Shown here: positions 1 to 6,253 of the stretch, piece after piece
Layout: each line of letters opens with the position of its first letter
Numbering within the stretch: position 1 is the first letter of the stretch
Assembly: GCA_028290765.1 (NCBI GenBank)
Contig: JAQGJF010000253.1
Span: 1 to 11,076, forward strand
Length of the DNA: 11,076 bases
Reading direction: 5' to 3'
Source of the DNA: Tardiphaga sp.
Lineage (GTDB): Bacteria; Pseudomonadota; Alphaproteobacteria; Rhizobiales; Xanthobacteraceae
The notes under the pieces: generated by a model
Database searches by the model: none
Told to the model about the DNA's origin: nothing
The model's input: only the letters and a program-made list of their open reading frames with translations
Made by a program: the position numbers and the translations under genes

Positions 1-582
1 ACGCCAGTGATCCGCTACGGCGACGAGATCGGCATGGGTGACAATCTCGATCTGCCAGAGCGCAATTGCGCGCGAACGCCGATGCAGTGGTCGACCGAAC
101 CGCAAGCCGGCTTCACCGAAAGCGACCGGCCGTTCGTTCCGGTCATCGACGAGGGGCCCTACGGCTATCAGCACGTCAACGTCGCCAAGCAGCGGCGCGA
201 TCCCAATTCGATGCTGAACTGGACCGAACGCATCATCCGCATGCGCAAGGAAGTGCCGGAAATCGGCTGGGGCGATTTCCGCGTGATCGCGACCCGCGAT
301 CCCGCTATTCTGGTGATGCGCTACGACTGGCGCAACAATTCGGTGCTGCTGGTGCACAACCTCGACGACAGACCGCGCGAGGTGACGTTCTCGGTCGGGC
401 TTGCCGGCGAGGCGGGAAAGCACCTGATCAACCTGCTCACCGAAGACCACAGCGAAGCCGATCCGCGCGGCAAACACAGGCTGCTGCTGGAGGCCTACGC
501 CTATCGCTGGTATCTCGTCGGCGGGCTGGATTATCTGTTGAAGCGGACCGACATTGATGGGGTGAATAAGCGTCCGGGGTGA
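1..582 (+). CDS. GH13 alpha-amylase family protein, trehalose synthase-like, C-terminal part
   Basis: The reading frame is already open at base 1, so the N-terminus and most of the catalytic barrel lie outside the window. The visible 193 residues begin with TPVIRYGDEIGMGDN, which is the last conserved region of the GH13 barrel, and continue through RTPMQW and a segment (YGYQHVNVAKQRRDP, then LNW) typical of trehalose synthases, which interconvert maltose and trehalose. A beta-sandwich C-terminal domain follows and the protein ends at a TGA at 580-582. There is no fused maltokinase domain, unlike some TreS proteins. The catalytic Asp and Glu cannot be checked here. Its neighbour is another GH13 gene facing it, which suggests a glucan/trehalose locus. 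GH13 membership is secure; the exact substrate is inferred from the C-terminal half only. Confidence 0.85.
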   Translation, partial: TPVIRYGDEIGMGDNLDLPERNCARTPMQWSTEPQAGFTESDRPFVPVIDEGPYGYQHVNVAKQRRDPNSMLNWTERIIRMRKEVPEIGWGDFRVIATRDPAILVMRYDWRNNSVLLVHNLDDRPREVTFSVGLAGEAGKHLINLLTEDHSEADPRGKHRLLLEAYAYRWYLVGGLDYLLKRTDIDGVNKRPG

Positions 583-615
583 GCGAGGGTTGCGTCTTGA
601 TACCGAGATTGTCCA

Positions 616-698
616 CGTCATTGCGAGCGAAGCGAAGCAATCCAGGGGCCACGGAGAAAGACTCGATTGCTTCGTCGCAAGAGCTCCTCGCAATGACG
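616..698. repeat. REP-like palindromic element between two convergent genes
   Basis: The outer arms cgtcattgcgag (616-627) and ctcgcaatgacg (687-698) are perfect 12-bp reverse complements. The inner arms cgaagcaatc (633-642) and gattgcttcg (665-674) add another 10 bp. The arms are separated by small bulges and a loop of about 22 bases. From general familiarity this is a type of extragenic repeat scattered in Bradyrhizobium and Rhodopseudomonas genomes. It sits in the 147-bp spacer between two convergent genes and could act as a transcription end or RNA-stabilising hairpin for either one. There is no long T-run, so I do not call it an intrinsic terminator. Confidence 0.75.
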
Positions 699-729
699 GG
701 GAGAGTTGGTTCTCACCGTCTCGGCGCAA

Positions 730-2328
730 TCACCGTAGCCGGATGATCACCCCTTCATTGCCACGCAGGTCGAGATCCCCCGAAACGGCCTCGCCGCTCC
801 GATCGAGGTTCGTCGACAACAATATCTCGCCCTCATGCGCGATCGCCTCCGACGCGATCGAAATCGGATCGCCGCCGAGGTTGAGGAACACCAGCAGCGC
901 CTTGCCGTCGTGCTCACGCCGATACGCCAACAGATCGCCCGTCGTCACCACCGGCACGTAGCTCCCCATCACGAGCTGCGCCGAGGACTTTCGCAAGCCG
1001 ATCAACGCACGATAGAAATTGAGAATCGAATTTTCATCCGCAGCCAGGTTCTCCACATTCTCATGAACCGCGTCTTCCGCCAGCGGCAGCCAGGGCACGC
1101 CGGCGGTGAACCCGCCCAGCGCACTCGCATCCCATTGCATCGGGGTGCGGCAGCCGTCGCGGCCGACGCCGATGCCCGGCACGTTTTTCTCGAACGGGTC
1201 GCGCACCTGGTCGGGGGCGATCGCAACCTGGTGCATGCCGATCTCGTCGCCGTAATACATCGTCGGCGTGCCGCGCAAGGTCAGCAGCAGCATCGCGGCG
1301 ACGCGGGCCTGCGCCGGTCCGACGCGGCTGGCGACACGCGGCCGGTCATGGTTGCCCAGCACCCAGTTCGGCCAGGCGCCGGGCGGCAGTGCCCGCTCAT
1401 AATCGTCGATCAGTTTTGCGAGTTGCCGCGCGTGCCACGGCGCCGACAGCAGCGCGAAATTGAACGGCAGATGCGCGCCCGACAGATCTCGGCCGTAATA
1501 GGCCACCAGCCGGTCCAGCGGCAGATAGATTTCCCCGATCAGTACGCGACCTTCGAATTCGTCGACCACGCTTCGCATTTCCGCGACCACGTCCTGAACT
1601 TCCGGCTGGTCTGCGGAATACAGGTTCACCAGCGCCTCGTGCGGCGGCCGGCCCGCGCGGAAATGCTGATTGGGCGGATTGTCGCGAAACTGGTCGTCCT
1701 TGATCAGGTGCCAGATCACGTCGACGCGAAAGCCGTCGACGCCCTTGGCGAGCCAGAACCGCATCGCGTCGTATATGGCGCGGCGGACGTCCGGGTTGCG
1801 CCAGTTGAGGTCGGGCTGCTGGGCCAGGAACGCATGATAATAATATTGATGCGTGGCCGCATCATAGGCCCAGGCGCTGCCGCCGAATTCCGACATCCAG
1901 TTGTTCGGCGCGCTGCCATCCGCGCGCGGCTCGCGCCACAGATACCAGTCGCGTTTCGGATTGTCGCGCGAAGAGCGGCTTTCGATGAACCAGGGGTGCT
2001 GGTCGGAGGTGTGGTTGGGCACCAGGTCGAGAATGACCTTGAGCCCGACCGCATGCGCGGCGGTCAGCAGCGCGTCGAAATCGGCGAGGCTGCCGAAAAT
2101 CGGATCGATGCCGACATAATCCGAAACGTCGTAGCCGAAATCGGCCATCGGCGACGGAAAGATCGGCGACAGCCAGATCGCATCGACCCCGAGCGCCTTC
2201 AGATAGGGCAGCCGCGCGATCACGCCGCTGATGTCGCCGATCCCATCGCCATTGGAATCCTGAAACGAGCGCGGATAGATCTGGTAGAAGATGCCGTCTC
2301 GCCACCAGAATTTGCCGTTTGACGTCAT
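730..2328 (-). CDS. GH13 alpha-glucosidase (oligo-1,6-glucosidase-like)
   Basis: Predicted cytoplasmic enzyme of 532 residues that removes glucose from the non-reducing ends of short alpha-glucans. The GH13 barrel signatures run in order: the N-terminal metal-site type loop DSNGDGIGD (24-32), DLVPNHTSD (101-109), GFRVDV with nucleophile Asp203 (199-204), the acid/base in LIGEIYLP at Glu266, and GNHDRPR with the third carboxylate Asp328. QPDLNWRNP (171-179) is typical of alpha-glucosidases rather than endo-amylases. The C-terminal part is a beta-sandwich ending in a VIIRLR-like strand. Length is normal for exo-acting GH13 enzymes and no signal peptide is seen. The residue after the nucleophile is Val204, which in this family points to alpha-1,6 bonds. 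The ATG start has no clear Shine-Dalgarno sequence but begins immediately before the conserved WWRDGIFYQIYPRSF segment. It converges on the other GH13 gene. Confidence 0.93.
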   Translation of the reverse strand: MTSNGKFWWRDGIFYQIYPRSFQDSNGDGIGDISGVIARLPYLKALGVDAIWLSPIFPSPMADFGYDVSDYVGIDPIFGSLADFDALLTAAHAVGLKVILDLVPNHTSDQHPWFIESRSSRDNPKRDWYLWREPRADGSAPNNWMSEFGGSAWAYDAATHQYYYHAFLAQQPDLNWRNPDVRRAIYDAMRFWLAKGVDGFRVDVIWHLIKDDQFRDNPPNQHFRAGRPPHEALVNLYSADQPEVQDVVAEMRSVVDEFEGRVLIGEIYLPLDRLVAYYGRDLSGAHLPFNFALLSAPWHARQLAKLIDDYERALPPGAWPNWVLGNHDRPRVASRVGPAQARVAAMLLLTLRGTPTMYYGDEIGMHQVAIAPDQVRDPFEKNVPGIGVGRDGCRTPMQWDASALGGFTAGVPWLPLAEDAVHENVENLAADENSILNFYRALIGLRKSSAQLVMGSYVPVVTTGDLLAYRREHDGKALLVFLNLGGDPISIASEAIAHEGEILLSTNLDRSGEAVSGDLDLRGNEGVIIRLR

Positions 2329-2455
2329 TTTTAAAAGATCGACCTTGAGCAGCGCGTGGCGGGCAACGCCGGAATGGCGGATTGGTTCGGCTTACACAAA
2401 CGACAACAAGGAAAAACGACAAGGTCCTTCTATTTTCGTCCAATTTCTGGGCAAC

Positions 2456-2494
2456 ATTTTACCTGAACATTTTACTTGCAAATTTTACTTGGCG
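2456..2494. repeat. Three imperfect 13-bp tandem repeats in the divergent spacer
   Basis: The copies are attttacctgaac (2456-2468), attttacttgcaa (2469-2481) and attttacttggcg (2482-2494). They share an ATTTTAC core and are back to back, giving a helical period a little over one turn. A weaker match lies just before (2443-2455). The tract is distinctly AT-rich compared with the flanking genes and ends about 28 bases before the start of the glyoxalase II gene. It probably contains the promoter and may be a regulator binding array; no known motif is recognised. Confidence 0.6.
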
Positions 2495-2503
2495 GACTGC
2501 CAA
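2489..2503. promoter_or_regulatory. Short inverted repeat TTGGC-N5-GCCAA
   Basis: A perfect 5-bp inverted repeat with a 5-base spacer overlaps the third 13-bp repeat and ends 19 bases before the glyoxalase II start codon. The size and position fit a dimeric repressor half-site pair over the transcription start. No specific regulator can be named, and a 5+5 match could be chance. Confidence 0.3.
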
Positions 2504-2522
2504 AAATCGGCATTGTGACCGC

Positions 2523-3191
2523 ATGACAAATGAAACCGAGACCAAAGCCAAGGCTGGCGCCGCGATCATTCCGGTCACGCTGTTTCAGCAGAACTGCATG
2601 CTGCTGTGGGAAGAGGCCACCAAAAAGGCCGTCGTGATCGATCCCGGCGGCGATGTCCCGCAGATTCAGGCCGCGATCAAGCAGGCCGGCGTCACCGTCG
2701 AGCAGATCTGGCTCACCCATGGTCACATCGACCATGTCGGCGGCGCCGCCGAGCTGCGCGACGCCTTGAAGGTGGAGATTACCGGCCCGCATATCGCCGA
2801 CCAGTTCTTCTTCGACCTGGTCGAGGAGAGCGGCGTGAAATACGGCATGACCGGCATGCGCAACTTCATGCCGGATCACTGGCTCAACGAGGGCGACAGC
2901 GTCCATCTCGGCGAATTGACCTTCGATATCCTGCACTGTCCCGGTCACTCGCCGGGCAGCGTGGTCTATTTCAGCAGTGCCATGCGGTTTGCCCATGTCG
3001 GCGACGTGCTGTTCAACGGTTCGGTCGGCCGCAGCGACATTCCCGGCGGCGATCACGCTACGCTGATCAAGTCGATCACCGACAAGCTGCTGCCGCTCGG
3101 CGACGATGTCAGCTTCATCTGCGGCCACGGTCCGGGCTCCAGCATCGGCCAGGAACGGCGGACCAATCCGTTTCTAACCGGCGGGATGTAG
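2523..3191 (+). CDS. MBL-fold glyoxalase II-like hydrolase (GloC/YcbL type)
   Basis: Predicted cytoplasmic metallo-beta-lactamase-fold hydrolase, 222 residues, the compact length of GloC/YcbL type II glyoxalases. These hydrolyse S-D-lactoylglutathione and related thioesters in methylglyoxal detoxification. Metal ligands are all present: THGHIDH gives His66, His68, Asp70 and His71; His142 is in CPGHSPGS; the bridging Asp161 is in HVGDVLF; and His202 is in CGHGPGS. The GRSD and IPGGD segment (169-177) also fits this subgroup. The frame stays open upstream to an ATG at 2382, but that extension covers AT-rich repeats and has no domain-like character, so the ATG at 2523 is preferred even though it lacks an obvious Shine-Dalgarno sequence. 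It is divergent from the alpha-glucosidase. Other MBL thioesterases or persulfide dioxygenases are less likely alternatives. Confidence 0.92.
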   Translation: MTNETETKAKAGAAIIPVTLFQQNCMLLWEEATKKAVVIDPGGDVPQIQAAIKQAGVTVEQIWLTHGHIDHVGGAAELRDALKVEITGPHIADQFFFDLVEESGVKYGMTGMRNFMPDHWLNEGDSVHLGELTFDILHCPGHSPGSVVYFSSAMRFAHVGDVLFNGSVGRSDIPGGDHATLIKSITDKLLPLGDDVSFICGHGPGSSIGQERRTNPFLTGGM

Positions 3192-3205
3192 CGGAGCGCC
3201 TGCTT

Positions 3206-3229
3206 CGCCGCGTCACGGCGGCGTTTATT
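3206..3229 (+). terminator. Possible weak intrinsic terminator after the glyoxalase II gene
   Basis: A GC stem CGCCG (3206-3210) and CGGCG (3216-3220) with a CGTCA loop starts 14 bases after the stop codon and is followed by a short T-rich run, gcgtttatt. The T-run is poor, and a rival pairing, CGGCGG (3216-3221) with CCGCCG (3230-3235), overlaps the end of the HxlR gene on the opposite strand. It separates two convergent genes. Low certainty. Confidence 0.3.
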
Positions 3230-3608
3230 CCGCCGCGGCGGCGAACCTCTCGTCGGAGCCGGCCTCGGTGAGGTGGCGCGTGCCCCATTTGCGGATGGCC
3301 GAAATCACCGGAATGAAACTTCGCCCCTTGCGGGTCAGGCGATACTCGACCTTCGGCGGAACCACGCCAAAGTCCTTGCGATCGATCAGTCCGGCTTCGG
3401 TGAGCGACTTCAATTCGCGGCTCAGCACGCGCGGCGCGATTTCCCGACTGCCATCGGCGCCCCGAAGCAGGCCGGTCCTGATCTCGCTATAGCGCAACGG
3501 CCCGTTCTGGAGATCCCAGACGATCCGCAGCTTGTATTTTCCGCTGATCATCTTCTGGAACGCGGCCACCGGGCAACCGCAGCTCAGCGCCGCCTTGGCG
3601 TTCGGCAT
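3225..3608 (-). CDS. HxlR-family winged-helix transcriptional regulator
   Basis: DNA-binding protein of 127 residues, normal size for HxlR regulators, which are MarR-like dimers often sensing quinones, aldehydes or oxidants. The family pattern is clear: CPVAAFQKMISGKYKLRIVW at 12-31, then SEIRTGLL, the recognition region around APRVLSRELKSLTEAGLI, and a wing with VEYRLTRKGRS. The conserved N-terminal cysteine is Cys12; a second, Cys10, is two residues earlier, a possible redox pair. The ATG at 3608 is chosen because AAGGAG (complement of 3616-3621) lies 7 bases before it; an in-frame TTG at 3626 would put that site inside the gene. It is divergent from the NmrA-like oxidoreductase with a 145-bp shared promoter, the same arrangement as E. 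coli ytfH/ytfG (qorB), so it probably represses both genes. Confidence 0.9.
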   Translation of the reverse strand: MPNAKAALSCGCPVAAFQKMISGKYKLRIVWDLQNGPLRYSEIRTGLLRGADGSREIAPRVLSRELKSLTEAGLIDRKDFGVVPPKVEYRLTRKGRSFIPVISAIRKWGTRHLTEAGSDERFAAAAE

Positions 3609-3667
3609 GATCGCGCTCCTTCGCAAGGGAGATTCCCAGCGCCCAAAATACGAAGCCGGTCCAAAAA

Positions 3668-3694
3668 GTCCATACTATCATTTTTGTCCATACT
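3668..3694. promoter_or_regulatory. Direct-repeat operator candidate for the HxlR regulator
   Basis: Two identical copies of gtccatact (3668-3676 and 3686-3694) lie 18 bp apart, start to start, in the shared spacer between the divergent HxlR and oxidoreductase genes. Read on the minus strand they are agtatggac. The spacing is close to two helical turns, and the AT-rich stretch between them suggests overlap with promoter elements. HxlR of Bacillus subtilis is known to bind tandem direct repeats, so a direct rather than inverted arrangement fits the family. Binding by this regulator is inferred. Confidence 0.55.
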
Positions 3695-3753
3695 TGCCTT
3701 ATCGCACCTGTCGGCGCCAAATCGGGCTCTTAAAAACTCCGAGGAGGCGGACC

Positions 3754-4632
3754 ATGATCCTCGTGACCGGCGCCACCGGCCTGAATGGAAGTGCGCTGCT
3801 GCGGCTTCTGTCGGCAAAGGGAATTGCCACGCGCGCGCTGGTGCGCAGCCGCGCCAGGGCCGAAGCGATCGCCGCGCTGCACGGTGTCGAGATCGTGGAA
3901 GGTGACATGGCGCGCCCCGAGACGCTCGGTGTGGCGCTGCGCGACGTAGACCGCGCGATGCTGATCTCCTCCTCGGATCCCGTCATGCTCGAGGTCCAGT
4001 CCGGCTTCATCGACGCGGCGCGGGCGGCGGGCGTGAAGCACGTCGTCAAGCTGTCGGGCATCATGCCGGACCTCACCTCGCCGTTCCGCTTCGCCCGCAT
4101 GCATGGCGAGATCGAGCGGCGACTGGAGGCGTCGGGGATGGCGTTCACCCATCTCCGTGCCGGCGAGTTCATGCCGGCCTATTTTCGTCAGGTGCCGTCG
4201 ATCGTCGCCAGGGGCGCGATGTTCCTGCCGATGGAAGACGCGAGGATCGCCTCGATCGATGTCAGCGACATCGCCGAGATCGCCGCGCTGGCGCTGACCG
4301 GCTCGGGGCATGAGGGGAAAACCTATCCGCTGACCGGTCCCGAGGCCCTGACCATGGCGGAGGTGGCGGAAAAGCTTTCCGCCGCCACCGGCAAGACGAT
4401 CCGCTATGTCAATGTCGCGCCCGAGGAGGCGAGGAAAGCCCAGCTCGCCGCCGGCATGCCGCCCTATCTGGCCGACGCTTTGGTCGAGCTGTTTGCCGAA
4501 CGGCGCAAGGGCAAGGAGGCGCAGGTGTCGGCGATGGCGCAGACGCTGCTGGGGCGGCGTCCGACCAGTTTCGACGAATTCGCCGTGCGCCATGCCGCGA
4601 TCTTTCGGGGCGACCAAAGGAGCCATCCATGA
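3754..4632 (+). CDS. NmrA/QOR2-like NAD(P)-binding oxidoreductase
   Basis: Predicted cytoplasmic atypical short-chain dehydrogenase of 292 residues. It opens with a Rossmann strand and the dinucleotide motif GATGLNG (6-12), followed by ALVRSRARAE (28-37), where the arginines after the second strand suit NADPH. EGDMARPETL (49-58) matches the GD-x-x-x-x-x-L element of NmrA-like proteins. The active-site Tyr-x-x-x-Lys of classical SDRs is not apparent, as usual for this group. Relatives include QorB (quinone reductase 2) and azoreductase-like proteins. The ATG at 3754 has GGAGG (3743-3747) six bases upstream; a longer in-frame extension to 3532 would run antisense through the HxlR gene and is rejected. 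The gene is divergent from HxlR, and its stop overlaps the next start (ATGA). It may reduce quinones or other electrophiles; the true substrate is unknown. Confidence 0.9.
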   Translation: MILVTGATGLNGSALLRLLSAKGIATRALVRSRARAEAIAALHGVEIVEGDMARPETLGVALRDVDRAMLISSSDPVMLEVQSGFIDAARAAGVKHVVKLSGIMPDLTSPFRFARMHGEIERRLEASGMAFTHLRAGEFMPAYFRQVPSIVARGAMFLPMEDARIASIDVSDIAEIAALALTGSGHEGKTYPLTGPEALTMAEVAEKLSAATGKTIRYVNVAPEEARKAQLAAGMPPYLADALVELFAERRKGKEAQVSAMAQTLLGRRPTSFDEFAVRHAAIFRGDQRSHP

Positions 4633-4958
4633 AGCATTTTCTGATCACCTACACCCGCACCAATGGCTCGGAAGAAGCCTGGCACCAGGACATCGCGGCA
4701 TTCATTTCAGAGCTGGACAACGATCCCGACCTGAAGGGAAAGATCGTCTATCGCTGCATGAAGGTTCGGGACGACAACAGCTATTATCATCTCGCCGCGG
4801 CTGCCGACGAGCAGGCCATCAAGGCACTGCAGCAGCGGGAGTTTTTCAAGCGGTATACCGAAGAGACGCGGCTCGTCGCCGGCGGCGAGGTTTCGGTTTC
4901 CCCGCTGGAGATCATCGCCGAAACGGCGATCATCGCCGAAACGGCCCTGCACCCATAA
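4629..4958 (+). CDS. Small antibiotic-biosynthesis-monooxygenase-like protein, coupled to the oxidoreductase
   Basis: A 109-residue soluble protein whose ATG overlaps the TGA of the preceding oxidoreductase by the four-base ATGA, so the two are almost certainly translationally coupled. The pattern MKHFLITY, then a helix with EEAWHQDIAAFI, then a strand with KIVYRCMKVRDD and YYHLAAAAD, and a late helix with ALQQREFFKRYTEE resembles the dimeric alpha-beta barrel (ABM/EthD-like) fold. This is a judgement from pattern only; function is not known. In this context it may be a quinone- or aromatic-handling partner under HxlR control. The C-terminus carries an in-frame 18-bp duplication giving two copies of IIAETA. 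Confidence 0.8.
   Translation: MKHFLITYTRTNGSEEAWHQDIAAFISELDNDPDLKGKIVYRCMKVRDDNSYYHLAAAADEQAIKALQQREFFKRYTEETRLVAGGEVSVSPLEIIAETAIIAETALHP
4911..4946 (+). repeat. 18-bp in-frame tandem duplication
   Basis: The unit atcatcgccgaaacggcg (4911-4928) is repeated at 4929-4946 with a single difference at the last base. Being a multiple of three, it inserts six residues, IIAETA, near the C-terminus of the small coupled protein without breaking the frame. The near-identity suggests a recent slippage event. Confidence 0.9.
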
Positions 4959-4999
4959 CAGCGCGCCGCGCGGTACGGACTTGCCAAGCCTAAGAAAAT

Positions 5000-5302
5000 T
5001 CAGCCCGTCCGCTCGGACGCGCCGGTGGCGGGATCGGCCCAATGCTCGATCTGGGACGCCGCGATGGTTCTCTTGGGCTGATGCGGATTGAGCGTCCCCG
5101 CATTGGCCGACCAGCCTTTGGCCAGGATCTGTATTGCAAACAGCCTGGCGTCGGTTTCGGTCTTGAACGTCCGCGTCGAGCGAACAGCCCCCGTTGCCCG
5201 GTCATCCGATTTGATGGTCTTGTCGGGCCCGAAGGCCACATACCAAGTATCAGGCTGCGTCATGGCTTTCCAACGCGGATGGTCACGAAAAGTTTCATTC
5301 AT
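5000..5302 (-). CDS. Conserved-looking hypothetical protein, about 100 residues
   Basis: I do not recognise a named family. The protein is soluble and hydrophilic with no signal peptide or membrane segment. Visible features are a WYVAFGPD strand, then TRTFKTETDARLFAIQILAKGW, which looks like a strand-helix unit, then NPHQPKRTIAASQIEHWAD near the end. The compact alternating pattern and the strong third-position GC fit a real gene rather than a shadow. The longest start is ATG at 5302 with only a poor AGGA almost touching it; an internal ATG at 5263 (residue 14, MTQPDTWYV) follows GGAAAG and is equally possible. It is convergent with the monooxygenase-like gene 41 bases away and divergent from the GlsB-like gene. 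Role unknown. Confidence 0.65.
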   Translation of the reverse strand: MNETFRDHPRWKAMTQPDTWYVAFGPDKTIKSDDRATGAVRSTRTFKTETDARLFAIQILAKGWSANAGTLNPHQPKRTIAASQIEHWADPATGASERTG

Positions 5303-5391
5303 GTCCTGGTCAGGTGAGGTGGGCTACTAGGATAGGACTGGACTTGATCGCGACGTGATCGTTCGATCGCGCAAAACAGGGGGATTTTTCA

Positions 5392-5661
5392 ATGCATATG
5401 TCGAATGAAGGTATTCTGGTCATTCTGTTCGTCGGTCTGGTAGCGGGCTGGCTGGCCGGAAAGATCGTGCGCGGCACCGGTTTTGGAATCATCGGCGACA
5501 TCCTGGTTGGCATCGCCGGCGCGCTGGTGGCGAGCCTGTTGTTTCCGCGGATCGGTATTCATCTCGGCACCGGGCTGATCTCTGAAATCATCTATTCCGC
5601 GATCGGTGCGGTTATCCTGCTGCTGATCGTCCGGCTGGTGCGGACCGGCGGACGCCTCTGA
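5392..5661 (+). CDS. GlsB/YeaQ/YmgE family small membrane protein
   Basis: Inner-membrane protein of 89 residues, the usual size of this family, formerly named transglycosylase-associated protein and often stress-induced. Three hydrophobic segments are seen at about 7-24, 32-51 and 61-83. The family hallmarks are present: VGLVAGWLAGKIVRG at 14-28 and GFGIIGDILVGIAGALVAS at 30-48, rich in small residues and glycine. The molecular function of the family is not established. The ATG at 5392 has AGGGGGA (5378-5384) at a good distance; an in-frame ATG two codons later would be too far from it. The gene stands alone and is followed by a strong terminator, so it is probably monocistronic. Confidence 0.93.
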   Translation: MHMSNEGILVILFVGLVAGWLAGKIVRGTGFGIIGDILVGIAGALVASLLFPRIGIHLGTGLISEIIYSAIGAVILLLIVRLVRTGGRL

Positions 5662-5690
5662 CCCCTCAAGCGGTGGTCGCGGGTTCGACA

Positions 5691-5721
5691 AAAAAAGGCC
5701 GTCCCGAGGGACGGCCTTTTC
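5691..5721. terminator. Bidirectional intrinsic terminator
   Basis: A stem of 9 GC-rich pairs, GGCCGTCCC (5697-5705) with GGGACGGCC (5708-5716), is flanked by A6 on the left and T4 on the right, so the hairpin can be extended by A-T pairs. The physical loop is probably CGAG after opening of the innermost pair. It lies 29 bases after the stop of the GlsB-like gene on the plus strand and 20 bases after the stop of the DUF1236 gene on the minus strand, so it serves both convergent genes. Confidence 0.9.
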
Positions 5722-5741
5722 TGCAAAGTCCCGTGCAAACC

Positions 5742-6158
5742 TTATTCGACGATCTCGACAATCCGATGGGTGCGCGGTTCGACCAGCACGGTGCGGCCGT
5801 TGACCACGGTGTAGCGGTACTGCTGCACGCCGTATTCCGGGGGCGCCTCGTAATAGGTCACGCCTTCCTCGGGAAGAACCGCGCCGACGCGCACATCTTC
5901 GCGGTACTGATAGGAAGGTCGCCGCTGTTCGACGACATAGCTGCGAAACCGCGGCCGCTGCTCGACGCCGAGCACGCCGGCGACGCCACCGACCACGCCG
6001 CCAATGGTGCCGCCGACAATGGCGCCGACCGGGCCCGCCGCGCGCTCACCGTCGCGGGCGCCGCGCTCGATTCCACCCGGCACGCCCTGGGCTTGGGCGA
6101 GGGTGGGAATAGCCACTGCGGCGCAAATGGCGGCAGCTCCGATAAGACGACGGATCAT
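5742..6158 (-). CDS. Exported DUF1236 domain protein with glycine-zipper segment
   Basis: Predicted periplasmic or envelope protein of 138 residues. A signal peptide with RR at 3-4, a hydrophobic core and an AQA cleavage site covers about 1-23. A glycine-rich stretch, GPVGAIVGGTIGGVVGGVAG (42-61), has the small-residue spacing of a glycine zipper that can insert in or associate with membrane. After a basic, tyrosine-rich linker the C-terminus, YRYTVVNGRTVLVEPRTHRI (114-133), is the DUF1236 signature common in Bradyrhizobium and relatives. The function of that domain is unknown. ATG at 6158 is chosen because the signal peptide starts there and AGGAG (complement of 6164-6168) is 5 bases upstream; the in-frame extension to 6221 adds nothing domain-like. 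Confidence 0.88.
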   Translation of the reverse strand: MIRRLIGAAAICAAVAIPTLAQAQGVPGGIERGARDGERAAGPVGAIVGGTIGGVVGGVAGVLGVEQRPRFRSYVVEQRRPSYQYREDVRVGAVLPEEGVTYYEAPPEYGVQQYRYTVVNGRTVLVEPRTHRIVEIVE

Positions 6159-6193
6159 GTGATCTCCTGGAGGTGATGGATTGAGTAAGAGCA

Positions 6194-6219
6194 CAAGTCG
6201 CGGCGCGCCGTTACGTTCC
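6194..6219 (-). promoter_or_regulatory. Weak ECF-type promoter candidate before the DUF1236 gene
   Basis: On the minus strand GGAAC (6219-6215) is followed 17 bases later by CTTG (6197-6194). Alphaproteobacterial general-stress sigma factors (EcfG) use GGAAC, a spacer of 16-17 and CGTT. The -35 part is perfect but the -10 part matches poorly. The implied transcription start would leave a leader of about 30 bases before the ATG, which is reasonable. Tentative. Confidence 0.25.
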
Positions 6220-6253
6220 ATGCAATCGGCGGGCGTGCCTGCGCAGTCAGCCT

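Noticed and set aside
835..2322. A 495-residue open frame on the plus strand, opposite the alpha-glucosidase gene
   Set aside because: It lies wholly antisense to a gene with complete GH13 motifs, and its product is Arg/His/Gln-rich low-complexity sequence without domains, as expected from GC-rich antisense frames.
2382..2522. N-terminal extension of the glyoxalase II frame to an upstream ATG
   Set aside because: The extra 47 codons cover the AT-rich promoter repeats and are unlike protein-coding sequence of this genome; the family begins near the ATG at 2523.
5346..5372. Cluster of GATCG repeats upstream of the GlsB-like gene
   Set aside because: The copies are neither evenly spaced nor in a clear inverted arrangement, and GATCG is common in such genomes.
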